A stretch of DNA of 64,000 nt from assembly GCF_001499995.1 (NCBI RefSeq), contig NZ_LQIU01000034.1:124001-188000 (forward strand), given 5' to 3'. Shown here one piece after another: positions 24,759-33,471 of the stretch. Position numbers and translations under genes: made by a program. Source of the stretch: Mycobacterium sp. IS-1496 (GTDB taxonomy: Bacteria > Actinomycetota > Actinomycetes > Mycobacteriales > Mycobacteriaceae). The notes under the pieces were generated by a model that searched no databases, was not told where the DNA came from, and was given only the letters and a program-made list of their open reading frames with translations. Every line of letters starts with the position of its first letter. Position 1 is the first letter of the stretch.

Positions 24759-25439
24759 ATGACGAATCCCGCAGAGATGTTCGAATCGGCCTATCGCGGC
24801 GACGCCCCGGAATTCGAGGGGATTCGTCCGCCGTGGAGCATCGGCGAGCCGCAACCCGAGATCAAGGCGTTGATCGAGGCCGGAAGATTCCACGGCGACG
24901 TCCTCGACGCCGGTTGCGGTGAAGCCGCGATCGCGCTGTACCTCGCCGAGCGCGGGTTCACCACCGTCGGGCTGGACCTGGCGCCGACCGGGATCGAGCT
25001 GGCCCGGGCCGAGGCCGCCCGGCGCGGCCTGGCCAACGCCACCTTCGAGGTCGCCGACATCAGCGACTTCACCGGGTACGACGGCCGGTTCGGCACGATC
25101 GTCGACAGCACGCTGTTCCATTCCATGCCGGTCGAACTGCGCGAGGGCTATCAGCGCTCCATCGTGCGCGCCGCGGCCCCCGGTGCGAACTATTTCGTCC
25201 TGGTCTTCGACGCGGCCGGGGTTCCGTCGATGGGCCCGGCGAACCCGGTCACCGAGGAGGAACTGCGCGACGTCGTCGGCGAGCACTGGCAGATCGACGA
25301 GATCCGACCCGCCCGCATCCATGCCAACTTCCCGCCGCAGGTCGCCGACGGCGGCGAGATGGGCTTCACCGACATCCGGGACGAGCCGGGCGGCCGCAAG
25401 TCGGTGCCGGCCTGGTTGCTCTCCGCACACCTCGCTTGA
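24759..25439 (+). CDS. SAM-dependent methyltransferase (Rv0560c-like)
   Basis: 226-residue class I methyltransferase. Motif I is DVLDAGCGEAAIALYLAERGFTTVGLDLAPTGIELA (about residues 48-83), the SAM-binding loop and acidic residue. The next blocks, VADISDFTGYDGRFGTIVDSTLFHSMP and the C-terminal PAWLLSAHL, resemble from memory the M. tuberculosis Rv0560c family, which N-methylates certain drug-like heterocycles and is linked to quinone or salicylate chemistry. Physiological substrate unknown. The gene is divergent from the MarR regulator and controlled by the operators at 24713-24748. It probably starts without a leader. Confidence 0.82.
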   Translation: MTNPAEMFESAYRGDAPEFEGIRPPWSIGEPQPEIKALIEAGRFHGDVLDAGCGEAAIALYLAERGFTTVGLDLAPTGIELARAEAARRGLANATFEVADISDFTGYDGRFGTIVDSTLFHSMPVELREGYQRSIVRAAAPGANYFVLVFDAAGVPSMGPANPVTEEELRDVVGEHWQIDEIRPARIHANFPPQVADGGEMGFTDIRDEPGGRKSVPAWLLSAHLA

Positions 25440-25450
25440 TCTGACGCCGG

Positions 25451-25464
25451 GGTCGAATTCGACC
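25451..25464. repeat. 14-bp perfect palindrome before pyrH
   Basis: GGTCGAATTCGACC lies 11 nt after the methyltransferase stop and about 95 nt before pyrH. It may be a weak terminator or a regulator site in the pyrH leader. No other signal is clear in this 118-bp gap. Confidence 0.4.
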
Positions 25465-25557
25465 GCCCCTGCCACACCGCGGACCGCATATGAGGCAGGA
25501 TGGGTGTGCCACCTGGGGGAGCGCCCGGTACGTCGTAGCGAGGAGGCCGAGGGACGG

Positions 25558-26316
25558 ATGTCGGAGCCGAACAACACCAACGGCGCCGGCGCCGTAGTCG
25601 GTGAGCCCAGGCCGTTCTACACGCGGGTCCTGCTCAAACTGGGCGGTGAGATGTTCGGCGGCGGCGCCGTGGGTCTCGACCCCGACGTCGTCCACCTCGT
25701 GGCACGCCAGATCGCCGAAGTGGTCCGCAGCGGTGTCCAGGTCGCCGTCGTCATCGGTGGCGGCAACTTCTTCCGCGGCGCGCAGTTGCAGCAGCGCGGG
25801 ATGGAACGCACCCGCAGCGACTACATGGGCATGCTCGGCACCGTGATGAACAGCCTCGCGCTGCAGGATTTCCTGGAGAAGGAAGGCATCGACACCCGCG
25901 TGCAGACGGCCATCACGATGGGGCAGGTCGCCGAGCCCTACATCCCGCTCCGCGCGGTGCGCCACCTCGAGAAGGGCCGCGTGGTCATCTTCGGTGCCGG
26001 CATGGGGCTGCCGTACTTCTCCACCGACACCACCGCGGCGCAGCGGGCGCTGGAGATCGGCGCCGAGGTGGTGCTGATGGCCAAGGCCGTCGACGGCGTC
26101 TACACCGCGGACCCCCGCAAGGATCCGGACGCCAAGCTGCTGACCGCCATCACCCACCGCGAGGTCATCGACCGCGGGCTGGCGGTCGCCGATGCCACCG
26201 CGTTCTCGCTGTGCATGGACAACGGCATGCCGATCCTGGTGTTCAACCTGCTCGTCGACGGCAATATCGCCCGCGCGGTCGCGGGTGAGAAGATCGGAAC
26301 ACTGGTCACCACCTGA
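25558..26316 (+). CDS. pyrH: Uridylate kinase
   Basis: 252-residue UMP kinase (amino acid kinase fold), making UDP from UMP and ATP for pyrimidine nucleotide supply. RVLLKLGGEMFGG near residue 23 is the nucleotide-binding start. VVIGGGNFFRG, DYMGMLGTVMNSLALQD, GAGMGLPYFSTDTTAAQRA and KAVDGVYTADPRKDPDA follow in the expected order. ATG 5 nt after GAGGG fits. Core gene, first of pyrH-frr-cdsA. Confidence 0.98.
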   Translation: MSEPNNTNGAGAVVGEPRPFYTRVLLKLGGEMFGGGAVGLDPDVVHLVARQIAEVVRSGVQVAVVIGGGNFFRGAQLQQRGMERTRSDYMGMLGTVMNSLALQDFLEKEGIDTRVQTAITMGQVAEPYIPLRAVRHLEKGRVVIFGAGMGLPYFSTDTTAAQRALEIGAEVVLMAKAVDGVYTADPRKDPDAKLLTAITHREVIDRGLAVADATAFSLCMDNGMPILVFNLLVDGNIARAVAGEKIGTLVTT

Positions 26317-26361
26317 ACGGGTGCGGCGACGCCGGGCGAACGTAGCGACGGGAGAAAGACT

Positions 26362-26919
26362 GTGATCGACGAAACCCTCTTCGACGCCGAGGAGAAGATG
26401 GAGAAGGCGGTGTCGGTGGCGCGCGACGACCTGTCGTCGATCCGCACGGGCCGCGCCAACCCGGGCATGTTCAACCGGATCAACGTCGACTACTACGGCG
26501 CCCCCACCCCGATCACCCAGCTGTCGAGCATCAACGTGCCCGAGGCGCGGATGGTGGTCATCAAACCCTACGAGGCCAACCAGCTGCGCAACATCGAGGA
26601 CGCGATCCGCAACTCCGACCTCGGCGTCAACCCCACCAATGACGGCAACATCATCCGGGTGTCCATACCGCAGCTCACCGAGGAGCGCCGCCGCGACCTC
26701 GTCAAGCAGGCCAAGGCCAAGGGCGAGGACGCCAAGGTGTCGGTGCGCAACATCCGCCGCAAGGCGATGGAGGAGCTGGCGCGCATCAAGAAGGACGGCG
26801 AAGCCGGCGAGGACGAGGTCAGCCGTGCCGAGAAGGACCTCGACAAGACCACCCACACCTACACCAGCCAGATCGACGAACTGGTGAAGCACAAAGAGGG
26901 AGAGTTGCTGGAGGTCTAG
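26362..26919 (+). CDS. frr: Ribosome recycling factor
   Basis: 185-residue RRF that splits post-termination ribosomes with EF-G. The three-helix-bundle domain carries the family blocks (SSIRTGRANPGMFNRINVDYYGAPTPITQL, RRDLVKQAKAKGEDAKVSVRNIRRKAME). GTG start after GGGAGAAAGACT. The stop TAG overlaps the cdsA start by one base (TAGTG). Confidence 0.98.
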   Translation: MIDETLFDAEEKMEKAVSVARDDLSSIRTGRANPGMFNRINVDYYGAPTPITQLSSINVPEARMVVIKPYEANQLRNIEDAIRNSDLGVNPTNDGNIIRVSIPQLTEERRRDLVKQAKAKGEDAKVSVRNIRRKAMEELARIKKDGEAGEDEVSRAEKDLDKTTHTYTSQIDELVKHKEGELLEV

Positions 26920-27800
26920 TGGCCTCTCAGCAGCAAGCGGGTTCCGTGTCAGAAACACCGGTCGACGAGCCGCCGAAGAAGTCGTCGCGAGCCGGGCGCA
27001 ACCTTCCCGCCGCCATCGCGGTCGGTGTCGCGCTCGGCGGCGGGCTCATCGCCATCCTGTTGTTCGCGCCGTATCTGTGGCTGGCGTTGGTCGCGGCCGC
27101 CGTCGCCGTCAGCACCTACGAGGTGAGCAGCCGTCTGACCGAGGCCGGCTACCGGATGCCGCTGATCCCGCTGCTGGTCGGCGGTCAGGCCACGCTGTGG
27201 TTGACCTGGCCATTCGGCCCCGCGGGCGCACTCGGCGGGTTCGCGGCCACCGTCGTCGTCTGCATGATCTGGCGGTTGATCGGCCAAGGCCTCAACCAGG
27301 CACCGCAGAACTACTCGCGCGACATCGGCGCCGCGGTGTACCTGGCGACGTGGGTGCCGCTGTTCGCGAGTTTCGGCGCGCTGCTGATCTATCCCGACGA
27401 CGGCGCCAACCGGGTGTTCTGCCTGATGCTGGGCGTGGTGTTCTCCGACATCGGCGGCTACGTGGCGGGTGTCCTGTTCGGCAAGCACACGATGGTCCCG
27501 GCGATCAGCCCGAAGAAGTCCTGGGAGGGTCTGGCGGGTTCGTTGCTGTTCGGCGGAACGGCCGCGGTGCTCGCGGTGGTCTACCTGCTGGACAAGCCCT
27601 GGTACGCCGGTGTCGCCCTCGGGGTGATGCTGGTGATCACCGGCACGCTCGGCGACCTGGTCGAGTCGCAGTTCAAGCGTGATCTGGGCATCAAGGACAT
27701 GAGCAATCTGCTGCCCGGTCACGGCGGGATGATGGACCGCATGGACGGCATGTTGCCGTCGGCGGTGGCCACCTGGATCGTGCTGACGCTGCTGGCCTGA
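26919..27800 (+). CDS. cdsA: Phosphatidate cytidylyltransferase
   Basis: 293-residue CDP-diacylglycerol synthase with about eight membrane helices. It converts phosphatidic acid and CTP to CDP-diacylglycerol, precursor of all anionic phospholipids. The C-terminal signature is present: SPKKSWEGLAGSLLFGG, then GDLVESQFKRDLGIKDMSNLLPGHGGMMDRMD. The N-terminal 30 residues are polar and variable. GTG start in TAGTG couples it to frr. Confidence 0.97.
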   Translation: MASQQQAGSVSETPVDEPPKKSSRAGRNLPAAIAVGVALGGGLIAILLFAPYLWLALVAAAVAVSTYEVSSRLTEAGYRMPLIPLLVGGQATLWLTWPFGPAGALGGFAATVVVCMIWRLIGQGLNQAPQNYSRDIGAAVYLATWVPLFASFGALLIYPDDGANRVFCLMLGVVFSDIGGYVAGVLFGKHTMVPAISPKKSWEGLAGSLLFGGTAAVLAVVYLLDKPWYAGVALGVMLVITGTLGDLVESQFKRDLGIKDMSNLLPGHGGMMDRMDGMLPSAVATWIVLTLLA

Positions 27801-27804
27801 GCGA

Positions 27805-27828
27805 CCACCCCGTTTCGGGTGGGATACT
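27805..27828 (+). promoter_or_regulatory. Hairpin and -10 box between cdsA and rlmN
   Basis: CCACCC, CGTTTC, GGGTGG is a perfect 6-bp stem that may terminate cdsA transcription. Directly after it GATACT (27823-27828) resembles a -10 box and ends 7 nt before the rlmN ATG, suggesting a leaderless rlmN transcript. Confidence 0.4.
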
Positions 27829-27835
27829 GGGGTCA

Positions 27836-28987
27836 ATGCCCAACCCCCTGCCCCTGGTTTTCGATGCCCCGCGCCGCGCGCTGCCGCCGCGGCATTTCGC
27901 CGACCTCGATGACAGCGGGCGTGCGGCCGCGGTCGCCGAGCTGGGGTTGCCGGCGTTCCGGGCCAAACAGTTGGCCAACCAGTACTACGGCCGGTTGACC
28001 GCCGACCCGCGGCAGATGACCGATCTGCCGGCCGCGGTGCGCGATCAGGTGGGCGGGGCGCTGTTCCCGGATCTGCTCACCGCGGTCCGCGAGATCGAGA
28101 CGGACGCGGGGGAGACCCGCAAGATGCTGTGGCGGGCGGTGGACGGCACGACGTTCGAGTCGGTGCTCATGCGCTACGCCGACCGCAACACCGTGTGCAT
28201 CTCGTCGCAGGCCGGCTGCGGGATGGCGTGTCCGTTCTGCGCGACCGGCCAGGGCGGCCTCAAGCGCAACCTGTCGACGGCCGAGATCCTCGAGCAGGTC
28301 CGTGCGGCCGCCGTCGAACTGCGTGACCGCGACGGTGACCTGATCGCACGCTCCGCGCGTGGCGACGGTCCCGCGCCGGCCGCTCGGGGCGGGCGGCTGT
28401 CCAACATCGTGTTCATGGGCATGGGTGAACCGCTGGCCAACTACAACCGGGTGATCGCCGCGGTGCGCCGGATCGTCGCACCACCGCCCGACGGGTTCGG
28501 GATCTCCGCCCGGTCGGTGACGGTGTCGACGGTGGGTCTGGCGCCGGCGATCCGCAAGCTCGCCGACGAGAAGCTCAACGTGACGCTGGCGGTGTCCCTG
28601 CACACACCCGACGACGAGCTGCGCGACACGCTGGTGCCGGTGAACAACCGTTGGAAGGTTGACGAGGTGCTCGACGCGGCGCGCTACTACGCCGACGTCA
28701 CCGGACGCCGGGTGTCGATCGAGTACGCGCTGATCCGCGACGTCAACGATCAGCCGTGGCGGGCCGACCTGCTCGGCAAGCGGCTGCACGGCGCGCTCGG
28801 GCCGCTGGTGCACGTCAACGTCATCCCGCTCAACCCGACACCGGGCAGCGAGTGGGACGCCAGCCCGAAGCCGGTGGAGCGCGAGTTCGTCCGCCGGGTG
28901 CGCGAGCGCGGGGTGTCGTGCACGGTGCGCGACACCCGCGGCCGTGAGATCGCCGCCGCCTGCGGGCAATTGGCGGCCGAGGGCTGA
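27836..28987 (+). CDS. rlmN: Dual-specificity 23S rRNA/tRNA adenine-C2 methyltransferase RlmN
   Basis: 383-residue radical SAM enzyme that methylates A2503 of 23S rRNA and A37 of some tRNAs. The radical SAM cluster motif is CGMACPFC, preceded by TVCISSQAG. NIVFMGMGEPLANYNRV, LAVSLHTPDDELR, and the C-terminal RDTRGREIAAACGQL with its catalytic Cys are all present. The family's second conserved Cys (VSCTVRDTRG) is near residue 362. In M. tuberculosis the equivalent is annotated as two adjacent ORFs (Rv2880c/Rv2879c); here it is one intact gene. Confidence 0.96.
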   Translation: MPNPLPLVFDAPRRALPPRHFADLDDSGRAAAVAELGLPAFRAKQLANQYYGRLTADPRQMTDLPAAVRDQVGGALFPDLLTAVREIETDAGETRKMLWRAVDGTTFESVLMRYADRNTVCISSQAGCGMACPFCATGQGGLKRNLSTAEILEQVRAAAVELRDRDGDLIARSARGDGPAPAARGGRLSNIVFMGMGEPLANYNRVIAAVRRIVAPPPDGFGISARSVTVSTVGLAPAIRKLADEKLNVTLAVSLHTPDDELRDTLVPVNNRWKVDEVLDAARYYADVTGRRVSIEYALIRDVNDQPWRADLLGKRLHGALGPLVHVNVIPLNPTPGSEWDASPKPVEREFVRRVRERGVSCTVRDTRGREIAAACGQLAAEG

Positions 28988-28988
28988 C

Positions 28989-29054
28989 GTTTCGCCCAAA
29001 CGAACAAACTGGCGCGGAAGTCCGAGACGTTGGCGCCATTTCGTCGATTTCGGC
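28989..29054 (+). repeat. 66-bp inverted repeat, left copy
   Basis: Starts 1 nt after the rlmN stop. It matches the reverse complement of 29504-29569 at about 56 of 66 positions. Includes CGCCCAAACGAACAAAC and, near the inner end, CATTTCGTCGAT. The pair brackets the SnoaL-like gene. Confidence 0.85.
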
Positions 29055-29071
29055 AGCGGCCAGGCGAGACG

Positions 29072-29491
29072 TCACGGCTTATTGGTGAACCAGACGTTCT
29101 CTTCGCGCAGGTGCCTGCTGCGCCAGCCGTCCGGGGTGCGCACCAGTTCGTGGTGGTAGTAGCCGCCGCATGAGCTCATGTCCGGCATGCCGGGCAGTTG
29201 CATCGGGTTGTAGAACATCGCCCGCACGCTCGCGGTGTCACCGTCATGGTCGACGATCTCGAGGTTGGTGATGTAGTGCATGCTCCACGGGATCACCCCG
29301 AAATTGGCGGCGAACCAATCGACGACCTCGTCACGGCGCCCCACGACCGCGCCCGCCGACGAATAGTCGATGTGCGCGTCGTCGGTGAACACCGAGCGGT
29401 AGAGCTCCCAGTCCTTGCTGTCGACGGCCCGGGCGTAGGTGTTCAGCAGCCGGGCGATCTCGAGCTCGTCGCTGATGCGTTGGATGTCCAT
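29072..29491 (-). CDS. SnoaL-like/NTF2-fold polyketide cyclase or dehydratase family protein
   Basis: 139-residue NTF2-fold protein of the SnoaL_4 type (ISDELEIARLLNTYARAVDSKDWELYRSVFTDDAHIDYS at the N-terminus; HYITNLEIVDHDGDTASVRA; HHELVRTPDGWRSRHLREENVWF). Members bind small hydrophobic ligands and act as dehydratases, isomerases or hydroxylating-dioxygenase-like small subunits. The substrate is not predictable. The conserved DS..W..Y...F..DA frame is intact. It stands alone between rlmN and the aldehyde dehydrogenase and is bracketed by the 66-bp inverted repeats. Confidence 0.8.
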   Translation of the reverse strand: MDIQRISDELEIARLLNTYARAVDSKDWELYRSVFTDDAHIDYSSAGAVVGRRDEVVDWFAANFGVIPWSMHYITNLEIVDHDGDTASVRAMFYNPMQLPGMPDMSSCGGYYHHELVRTPDGWRSRHLREENVWFTNKP

Positions 29492-29503
29492 GGCCTCCCG
29501 TTC

Positions 29504-29569
29504 GCCGAGATCGACGAAATGGTGTCAACTACTCGCGCTTCTGCGCCCGTTTGTTCGTTTGGGCGCAAC
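29504..29569 (-). repeat. 66-bp inverted repeat, right copy
   Basis: Reverse-strand copy of 28989-29054, about 85 percent identical. It lies between the SnoaL-like start and the aldehyde dehydrogenase stop. On the reverse strand its outer part folds as GCGCCC, 12 nt, GGGCGC, a perfect 6-bp stem just after the dehydrogenase stop codon, so each copy may serve as a terminator for the gene outside it. Confidence 0.85.
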
Positions 29570-29578
29570 AGGGGTACG

Positions 29579-31063
29579 TCACTCCGGCATGCCGATGGTC
29601 TTCGCTTCCAGGTACTCCTTATAGCCCTCTTCGCCGTTGCGGTAGCCCAGCCCCGACTGCTTCGTGCCGCCGAACGGGCTGCTGATGCCGAAGTGGCTCT
29701 TGCCGTTGATCGTCACATTGCCGGTGCGCATCCGGCACGCGATCGCGAACGCCCGGTCGACGTCGCCGCCGGACACCTCGCCGGACAAGCCGTAGATGCT
29801 GTTGTTGGCGATCGCGACGGCCTCGTCGTCGGTGTCGTACGGCGTGACGGTCAGCACCGGTCCGAAGATCTCCTCCTGGGCAATCTGGGAGTCGGGGTCG
29901 ACGTCGGCGAGCAGCGTCGGCTGGGTGTAGTAGCCCACCGGCAGGTTCTCGGGGACGCCGCCCCCGGTCACCAACCGGGCGCCGGAGTCGATGCCGCTCT
30001 TGATCAGGCCGAGCACCTTCTGCCGCTGGGTCTCGCTGATCTGCGGGCCCTGCATATTGCCCGGCGTCCACGGATCTCCGACCGGGAAACCCTCCATCAT
30101 GGTCTTCAGGATCGCCAGACCCTCGTCATACCGGCTGCGCGGCAACAGGATCCGGCTCGGCAGGATGCACGACTGGCCGCTCATCACGCACGCCATCATC
30201 GCCGCCATCGGCAGCGCGGAGTTGAAGTCCGCGTCGTCAAGGACGATGTGGGCGGATTTGCCGCCCAGTTCGAGCAGTGTCTTCTTCACCGTCGGCGCGC
30301 CGGCGGCCAGGATCGCCCGCCCGGTCGCCGTCGACCCGGTGAAGGTGATCATGTCGACCCGCGGATCCGCCGACAGCGCCGCGCCGACCTCGTTGGCGTT
30401 CGACACGACGACGTTGAACACGCCCGCCGGGATGTCCGTCTCCTCGGCGACGATACGGCCGTACTCGCTGCCCGACCACGGGGTCAGCTGCGCCGGTTTG
30501 AGGACGACGGTGTTGCCGGCCATCAGGGCGGGCACCGTCTCGGCGATGTTCAGATAGAACGGCACGTTCCACGGGGTGATGGCGCCGACGACGCCGACCG
30601 GTTCGTAGTGGATCTTGCGCCGCGCCGGCCCCAGCTGCGTGGGGTGCACACCGGTGTCGACGAGGTAGTCGAAGTTCTTCCCGTGCTCAGCCCAGTGCTT
30701 GACCTCTTCGATCGGGCTCTCGATCTGGCTGCCGCTCACCGTGACCGGGCAGCCGACCTCGGTGATCAGGATGCGGCGCAGGCGTTCCTTGTTGCGCTCG
30801 AGTGCCTCGTGCAGCTGGGTGAGGCAGTGGTAGCGGAAGTCGAGATCGCGCGCCCAGTCCGTTTCGTCGAACGCCCGCCGCGCCGCGGCGACCGCGCGGG
30901 CCATGTCGTCGACGGTGCCGTCGGCGGCCTGTCCGGCCACTTCCTCACTGGCGGGATGGATGACGTCGAAGGTGGCGCCGCTGCTCGCGCCCTGCAACTC
31001 GCCGTCGATCAACATCCGTTCGTCGCCGGCCAGCACGCCGGACTCGGTCTGCACAGTCGTCAT
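29579..31063 (-). CDS. NAD(P)-dependent aldehyde dehydrogenase
   Basis: 494-residue aldehyde dehydrogenase oxidising an aldehyde to the acid. TPWNVPFYLNIAETVPALMAGNTVVLKPAQLTP, FTGSTATGR, Glu in LELGGKS (general base) and the catalytic Cys in SGQSCILPSR are present. EEIFGPVL and the C-terminal PFGGTKQSGLGYRNGEEGYKEYLEAKTI complete the family. ATG 31063 gives MTTVQTESG; the longer frame would add an unlikely 28 residues. Upstream, TGTAACGCT ends 7 nt before the ATG, like the half-site of the island's shared element. First gene of the catabolic island. Confidence 0.92.
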   Translation of the reverse strand: MTTVQTESGVLAGDERMLIDGELQGASSGATFDVIHPASEEVAGQAADGTVDDMARAVAAARRAFDETDWARDLDFRYHCLTQLHEALERNKERLRRILITEVGCPVTVSGSQIESPIEEVKHWAEHGKNFDYLVDTGVHPTQLGPARRKIHYEPVGVVGAITPWNVPFYLNIAETVPALMAGNTVVLKPAQLTPWSGSEYGRIVAEETDIPAGVFNVVVSNANEVGAALSADPRVDMITFTGSTATGRAILAAGAPTVKKTLLELGGKSAHIVLDDADFNSALPMAAMMACVMSGQSCILPSRILLPRSRYDEGLAILKTMMEGFPVGDPWTPGNMQGPQISETQRQKVLGLIKSGIDSGARLVTGGGVPENLPVGYYTQPTLLADVDPDSQIAQEEIFGPVLTVTPYDTDDEAVAIANNSIYGLSGEVSGGDVDRAFAIACRMRTGNVTINGKSHFGISSPFGGTKQSGLGYRNGEEGYKEYLEAKTIGMPE

Positions 31064-31070
31064 GGGTCCT

Positions 31071-31098
31071 AGCGTTACAAATCGGGCCGCAATCGTCA
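31071..31098 (-). promoter_or_regulatory. Weak copy of the island operator/promoter before the aldehyde dehydrogenase
   Basis: Reverse strand: CTGACG, 14 nt, TGTAACGCT, then 7 nt to the ATG. The right half matches the island consensus; the left half is degenerate. It may be a promoter of the same class or a weak operator. Confidence 0.4.
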
Positions 31099-31109
31099 GG
31101 CGAACGGCG

Positions 31110-31145
31110 GAAATACCGTTCTCCGTTTTCAAGGAGACGGTTCTC
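31110..31145. repeat. Imperfect hairpin between the divergent dehydrogenase and oxidoreductase genes
   Basis: CCGTTCTCC and GGAGACGG pair with a single bulge around GTTTTCAA. It lies about 50 nt before the aldehyde dehydrogenase start and about 90 nt before the molybdopterin oxidoreductase. Role unknown. Confidence 0.35.
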
Positions 31146-31232
31146 ATGACCCCGTTCGGGGGACGGCATCGTCATCTCTGACGTCGTGGGAGATCCGGCC
31201 CCCAGTGCTGGGCGATCGCTTAGCATCCCTAC

Positions 31233-33437
31233 GTGTCACAAACGACGACCCGTCCCGGCATCTGCCGGATCTGCTCGGCGCACTGCGGTGTGCTGGCGAC
31301 GGTGACCGACGGCAGGCTCACGAAGGTCACCGGCGACCCCGACAACCCCATGTTCCGGGGATACACCTGCGCCAAGGGACGGGCGCTCCCCGACATCCAC
31401 AACAATCCCCGCCGCCTGCTGCACAGCCAGAAGCGTGGACCCGACGGCTCGTATGCGGCGATCGAGGCCGGTCGAGCGATGGACGAGATCGCGTCGAAGC
31501 TGCAGTCTCTGATCGACACCCACGGGCCGCGGTCGGTGGCCCTGTACCTCGGCACGAACGGGTTGCCCTATCCCGCGTCGGCGTTGATGGCGAACGCGTT
31601 CATCAGGGCGATCGAATCGCCGATGTTCTTCACCGCCAACACGATCGACCAGCCCGGCAAACAGATCGCGCTGGCCGCACACGGGCACTGGCTCGGCGGT
31701 GACATCGACTTCCACGAAGCCGACAGCTGGATGCTGATCGGCACCAATCCGTTGGTGTCCAAGGCGATCGGCATCCCGGGCCAGAATCCCGGGCAGGGCC
31801 TGCGCGCGGCGATCAGCCGGGGCATGCAACTCATCGTGATCGACCCGCGCCGCTCGCAGACGGCGGCACGTGCGGCGGTCCACATCCAGCCGCGGCCCGG
31901 CGAGGACGTCGCGATCGTCGCCGGCATCATCAACCTGATCATCCGCGAAAAGCACTGTGACTGGGCATTTCTCGAGGAGAATGTCGACGGTTTCGACGCC
32001 CTGGCCGAGGCGGTTTCGGGTTTCACCCCTGAGTACGTGGCGCAGCGGGCCGACATCCCGGTGGAGCAGTTGGTCGACGCGGCGCGACTGTTCGCGACGC
32101 ACGGGACGCGCCCGGGCATGGTGAACGCGGGCACCGGCGCCAACTTCGCGATGCACGGCAACCTGCTCGAGTACCTGTGCCTGTGTCTGACCACGATCTG
32201 CGGCCGGTGGCAACGTGCCGGGCAACGGGTGGTGCGGCCCAACACCCTGATGCCGGCGTTCACCGCGAAGGCGCAGCCTCACCCGCCGTACCAGGGTTGG
32301 GGGTACGGCGAGCGGCTACGGGTGCGGGGGCTGACGGACACGGTCAGCGGGATGCCGACGGCGGCGCTGGCCGACGAGATCCTGCTCCCGGGCGAGGGGC
32401 AGGTGAAGGCATTGATCTGCATCGGCGGCAATCCGATGGCGGCCTGGCCCGACCAGCGCAAGACACTGCGTGCACTGCAGAGCCTCGACCTGCTGGTCAC
32501 CCTGGACACCGAGATGTCGCTGACGTCGCGGCTGGCCGACTACGTCATCGCGCCGATGATGCAGATGGAGACGCCGGCGATGACGATGGGCAGTGAACTG
32601 ATCAAGTACTACACGAGCGGCACCGGAATTCCCGCCGCCTACGGGCAATACGCGCCCCGCCTCCTCGGCCCGCCCCCGGGTTCGGACCTGACCGAGGAGT
32701 GGCAGTTCTTCCTGGGGCTGGCCGGGCGTATGAACCTGGACCTGTGGTTCGTGAACTTCTTCGGCGGCGGCGGCGGGAGATTCATGGAGTCCGCGCCGGT
32801 CGTGCTGAACATGAACGGCGACACCGACCTCACCACGGAGGAACTGTTCGCGCAGATGTGTTCGACCTCGCGCATCCCGTTCGACGAGGTGGCCAGCCAT
32901 CCGCACGGAAAGATCTTCGACGTCGACGCGGTGGTCGCCCCGCGCGATCCCGACTGCACAGCCAGGCTCGACGTCGGTAACACTCACCTGCTGAGCGAAT
33001 TGACCCGAATCCTGGCCGAGGACTTCGTCTCGGCGAGAACCGGATCCGGCTACCCGTTCCGGCTGATCCCGCGCAGGCACAACAACTTCATGAACTCCTC
33101 GGGCACCAATATGGCGACGCTGAACCGCGGCAGGCCCTACAACCCGTTGTACATGCATCCCGACGCGATGGCGTCGCTCGGCCTGGCGGACGGCTCGATG
33201 GTCACGGTCACCTCGCCGCACGACAGCATCCCCAGCGTCGTCGAGGCCGACGACAGCTTGCGGCCCGACGTGGTCGCCATGCACCACGCGTTCGGTGGCC
33301 TGCCGACCGAAGACGAGGAAGTCCGTGAACGAGGCAGCAACGTCGGCCGCCTCGTCCCGACCGACGTGGACCACGACCCGATCACCGGGATGCCGCGGCA
33401 AGGCAACATCCCGGTCCGGGTGACACCGCGGAGTTAG
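31233..33437 (+). CDS. Molybdopterin-dependent oxidoreductase (formate dehydrogenase/DMSO reductase family)
   Basis: 734-residue MoCo/bis-MGD oxidoreductase. The N-terminal 4Fe-4S site is CRICSAHCG plus the later Cys in YTCAKG. TNPLVSKAIG, GMQLIVIDPRRSQTA, NAGTGANFAMHGN and GGNPMAAWPD are typical of the family's nucleotide-binding domains. The C-terminal domain begins near residue 600 (PFRLIPRRHNNFMNSS..). No twin-arginine signal, so cytoplasmic. The substrate is not evident. GTG start; TAGCAT ends 6 nt upstream, suggesting a leaderless mRNA. No electron-transfer or maturation partners lie adjacent. Confidence 0.88.
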   Translation: MSQTTTRPGICRICSAHCGVLATVTDGRLTKVTGDPDNPMFRGYTCAKGRALPDIHNNPRRLLHSQKRGPDGSYAAIEAGRAMDEIASKLQSLIDTHGPRSVALYLGTNGLPYPASALMANAFIRAIESPMFFTANTIDQPGKQIALAAHGHWLGGDIDFHEADSWMLIGTNPLVSKAIGIPGQNPGQGLRAAISRGMQLIVIDPRRSQTAARAAVHIQPRPGEDVAIVAGIINLIIREKHCDWAFLEENVDGFDALAEAVSGFTPEYVAQRADIPVEQLVDAARLFATHGTRPGMVNAGTGANFAMHGNLLEYLCLCLTTICGRWQRAGQRVVRPNTLMPAFTAKAQPHPPYQGWGYGERLRVRGLTDTVSGMPTAALADEILLPGEGQVKALICIGGNPMAAWPDQRKTLRALQSLDLLVTLDTEMSLTSRLADYVIAPMMQMETPAMTMGSELIKYYTSGTGIPAAYGQYAPRLLGPPPGSDLTEEWQFFLGLAGRMNLDLWFVNFFGGGGGRFMESAPVVLNMNGDTDLTTEELFAQMCSTSRIPFDEVASHPHGKIFDVDAVVAPRDPDCTARLDVGNTHLLSELTRILAEDFVSARTGSGYPFRLIPRRHNNFMNSSGTNMATLNRGRPYNPLYMHPDAMASLGLADGSMVTVTSPHDSIPSVVEADDSLRPDVVAMHHAFGGLPTEDEEVRERGSNVGRLVPTDVDHDPITGMPRQGNIPVRVTPRS

Positions 33438-33471
33438 CACCCGTCAGGACGACGTCCCTGACCCATCGCCT

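Noticed and set aside
25366..26958. 530-codon reverse-strand open frame over pyrH and frr
   Set aside because: Both forward genes are core with full family signatures; the antisense translation shows no recognisable fold.
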